64,000 bases of DNA. Origin: Pararhizobium capsulatum DSM 1112 (GTDB lineage: Bacteria > Pseudomonadota > Alphaproteobacteria > Rhizobiales > Rhizobiaceae). The stretch is taken from NCBI RefSeq assembly GCF_030814475.1, contig NZ_JAUSVF010000002.1:496001-560000 (forward strand), written 5' to 3'. Positions 63,554 through 64,000 of the stretch are shown here, piece by piece; positions within the stretch are counted from its first letter, which is position 1; each line of letters begins with the position of its first letter. The translations under genes and the position numbers were made by a program. Under the pieces are notes generated by a model. The model was not told where the DNA came from, searched no databases, and saw nothing but the letters and a program-made list of their open reading frames with translations.

Positions 63554-64000
63554 ATGACCGAAAAAACAAAACAGCGCCTTGCGGCCCTGCGTGCGCGCAT
63601 GCACGACACCGGAACAGGCCTGATCGCCATTGCACCCGGCTCCCATATGGACTGGGTTCTCGGCTTCCACCCGCATCCGGACGAACGCCCCTGCTTGCTC
63701 TTGATCGCGCCGGAAAGGGAAGCCTTCCTGATGCCGGCTCTGAATGCAGACGGCACGCGCGAATTCACCGATATCGCCTTCTACAACTGGTCGGACGATC
63801 AGGGGCCGGTGAACGCGCTTGCCGATGCGCTGGAAGGGATCGGCGCCAAGGCACCGGGCCGCGTTGCGCTGGATGAGACCATGCGGGCTGATTTTGCGCT
63901 GCTGCTGCTCGACGCCCTGCCGGGCGATGCAGCACGCGACTTCACGGCGGAAACGCTCGGAGCCTTGCGCATGCGCAAGGATGAAAGCGAATACGAAAAG
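63554..64000 (+). CDS. M24/creatinase-like peptidase, N-terminal part (cut by window)
   Basis: ATG 63554 with GAGGAGAATGAG upstream. The 149 visible residues form a creatinase/prolidase N-terminal domain (RLAALRARMHDTGTGLIAIAPGSHMDWVLGFHPHPDERP, then RVALDETMRADFALLLLDAL), ending LRMRKDESEYEK, the lead-in to a peptidase M24 domain. The catalytic part is outside. It would release amino acids from Xaa-Pro or related peptides after the cyclic amide is opened. Confidence 0.8.
   Translation, partial: MTEKTKQRLAALRARMHDTGTGLIAIAPGSHMDWVLGFHPHPDERPCLLLIAPEREAFLMPALNADGTREFTDIAFYNWSDDQGPVNALADALEGIGAKAPGRVALDETMRADFALLLLDALPGDAARDFTAETLGALRMRKDESEYEK

Noticed and set aside
1..64000. tRNA, rRNA, riboswitch or repABC genes
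   Set aside because: No cloverleaf, conserved rRNA sequence, known riboswitch core or RepA/B/C motifs were recognised by eye; a tRNA or covariance-model scan would be decisive.

Overview
The window looks like part of a large repABC-type plasmid or megaplasmid of a Rhizobiaceae bacterium (Rhizobium, Agrobacterium or Ensifer group). The evidence is a Ti-type DNA-processing set (traG, traD, traC, oriT, traA) with TraR and TraM, rhizobial plasmid families (DUF736, DUF1419, DUF3991/Toprim), rhizobial-type IS elements and a complete erythritol operon. No replication genes, conjugative pore (trb) genes, AHL synthase (traI), tRNA, rRNA or CRISPR array were seen. All calls come from reading translated sequence; no database search was run.

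Region 1 (1-24 kb) is an eroding plasmid backbone. It starts with an IS5-type element whose transposase has an in-frame stop and which sits inside an IS66-type element. Next come an Xre/RES toxin-antitoxin pair with a frameshifted toxin, a Toprim gene, a DUF1419 gene cut off at its 3' end, a parB with an internal deletion, and a 5'-truncated shikimate kinase. Then follow intact DUF736, HU, WGR and nuclease genes and the transfer genes. A TraR box and the oriT core can be read between traC and traA. traF is frameshifted and cut off. traM and traR follow, then a strip of broken genes (alpha/beta hydrolase, DHDPS-like enzyme) and a nested IS110/ISNCY cluster.

Region 2 (24-32.7 kb) is a catabolic island: a polar-amino-acid ABC transporter, an FAD amine oxidoreductase and an EamA exporter, then a PfkB kinase, a FrlB-like SIS enzyme and a GntR/UTRA regulator. 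A shared 18-bp motif occurs in front of the transporter operon and in front of the SIS gene, so the halves are probably one regulon, perhaps for Amadori (fructosyl-amine) compounds. A decayed parDE pair lies between the halves.

Region 3 (32.7-36.1 kb) is an rfbCBDA operon for dTDP-L-rhamnose.

Region 4 (36.4-53.1 kb) is a polyol locus. On the plus strand, eryABCD-eryR-tpiB-rpiB takes erythritol to D-erythrose 4-phosphate and ends at a strong terminator. Divergently there is a ribose-type ABC transporter with a DUF2291 protein, followed by a second DeoR regulator, FGGY kinase and GlpD-like dehydrogenase. The second set suggests a further sugar alcohol.

Region 5 (53.2-64 kb) is a tightly coupled operon: XRE-cupin regulator, Dpp-type peptide ABC transporter, GAF protein, hydantoinase/oxoprolinase A and B subunits and the start of an M24-like peptidase, cut by the window edge. 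It probably imports and opens a cyclic amide or modified peptide.
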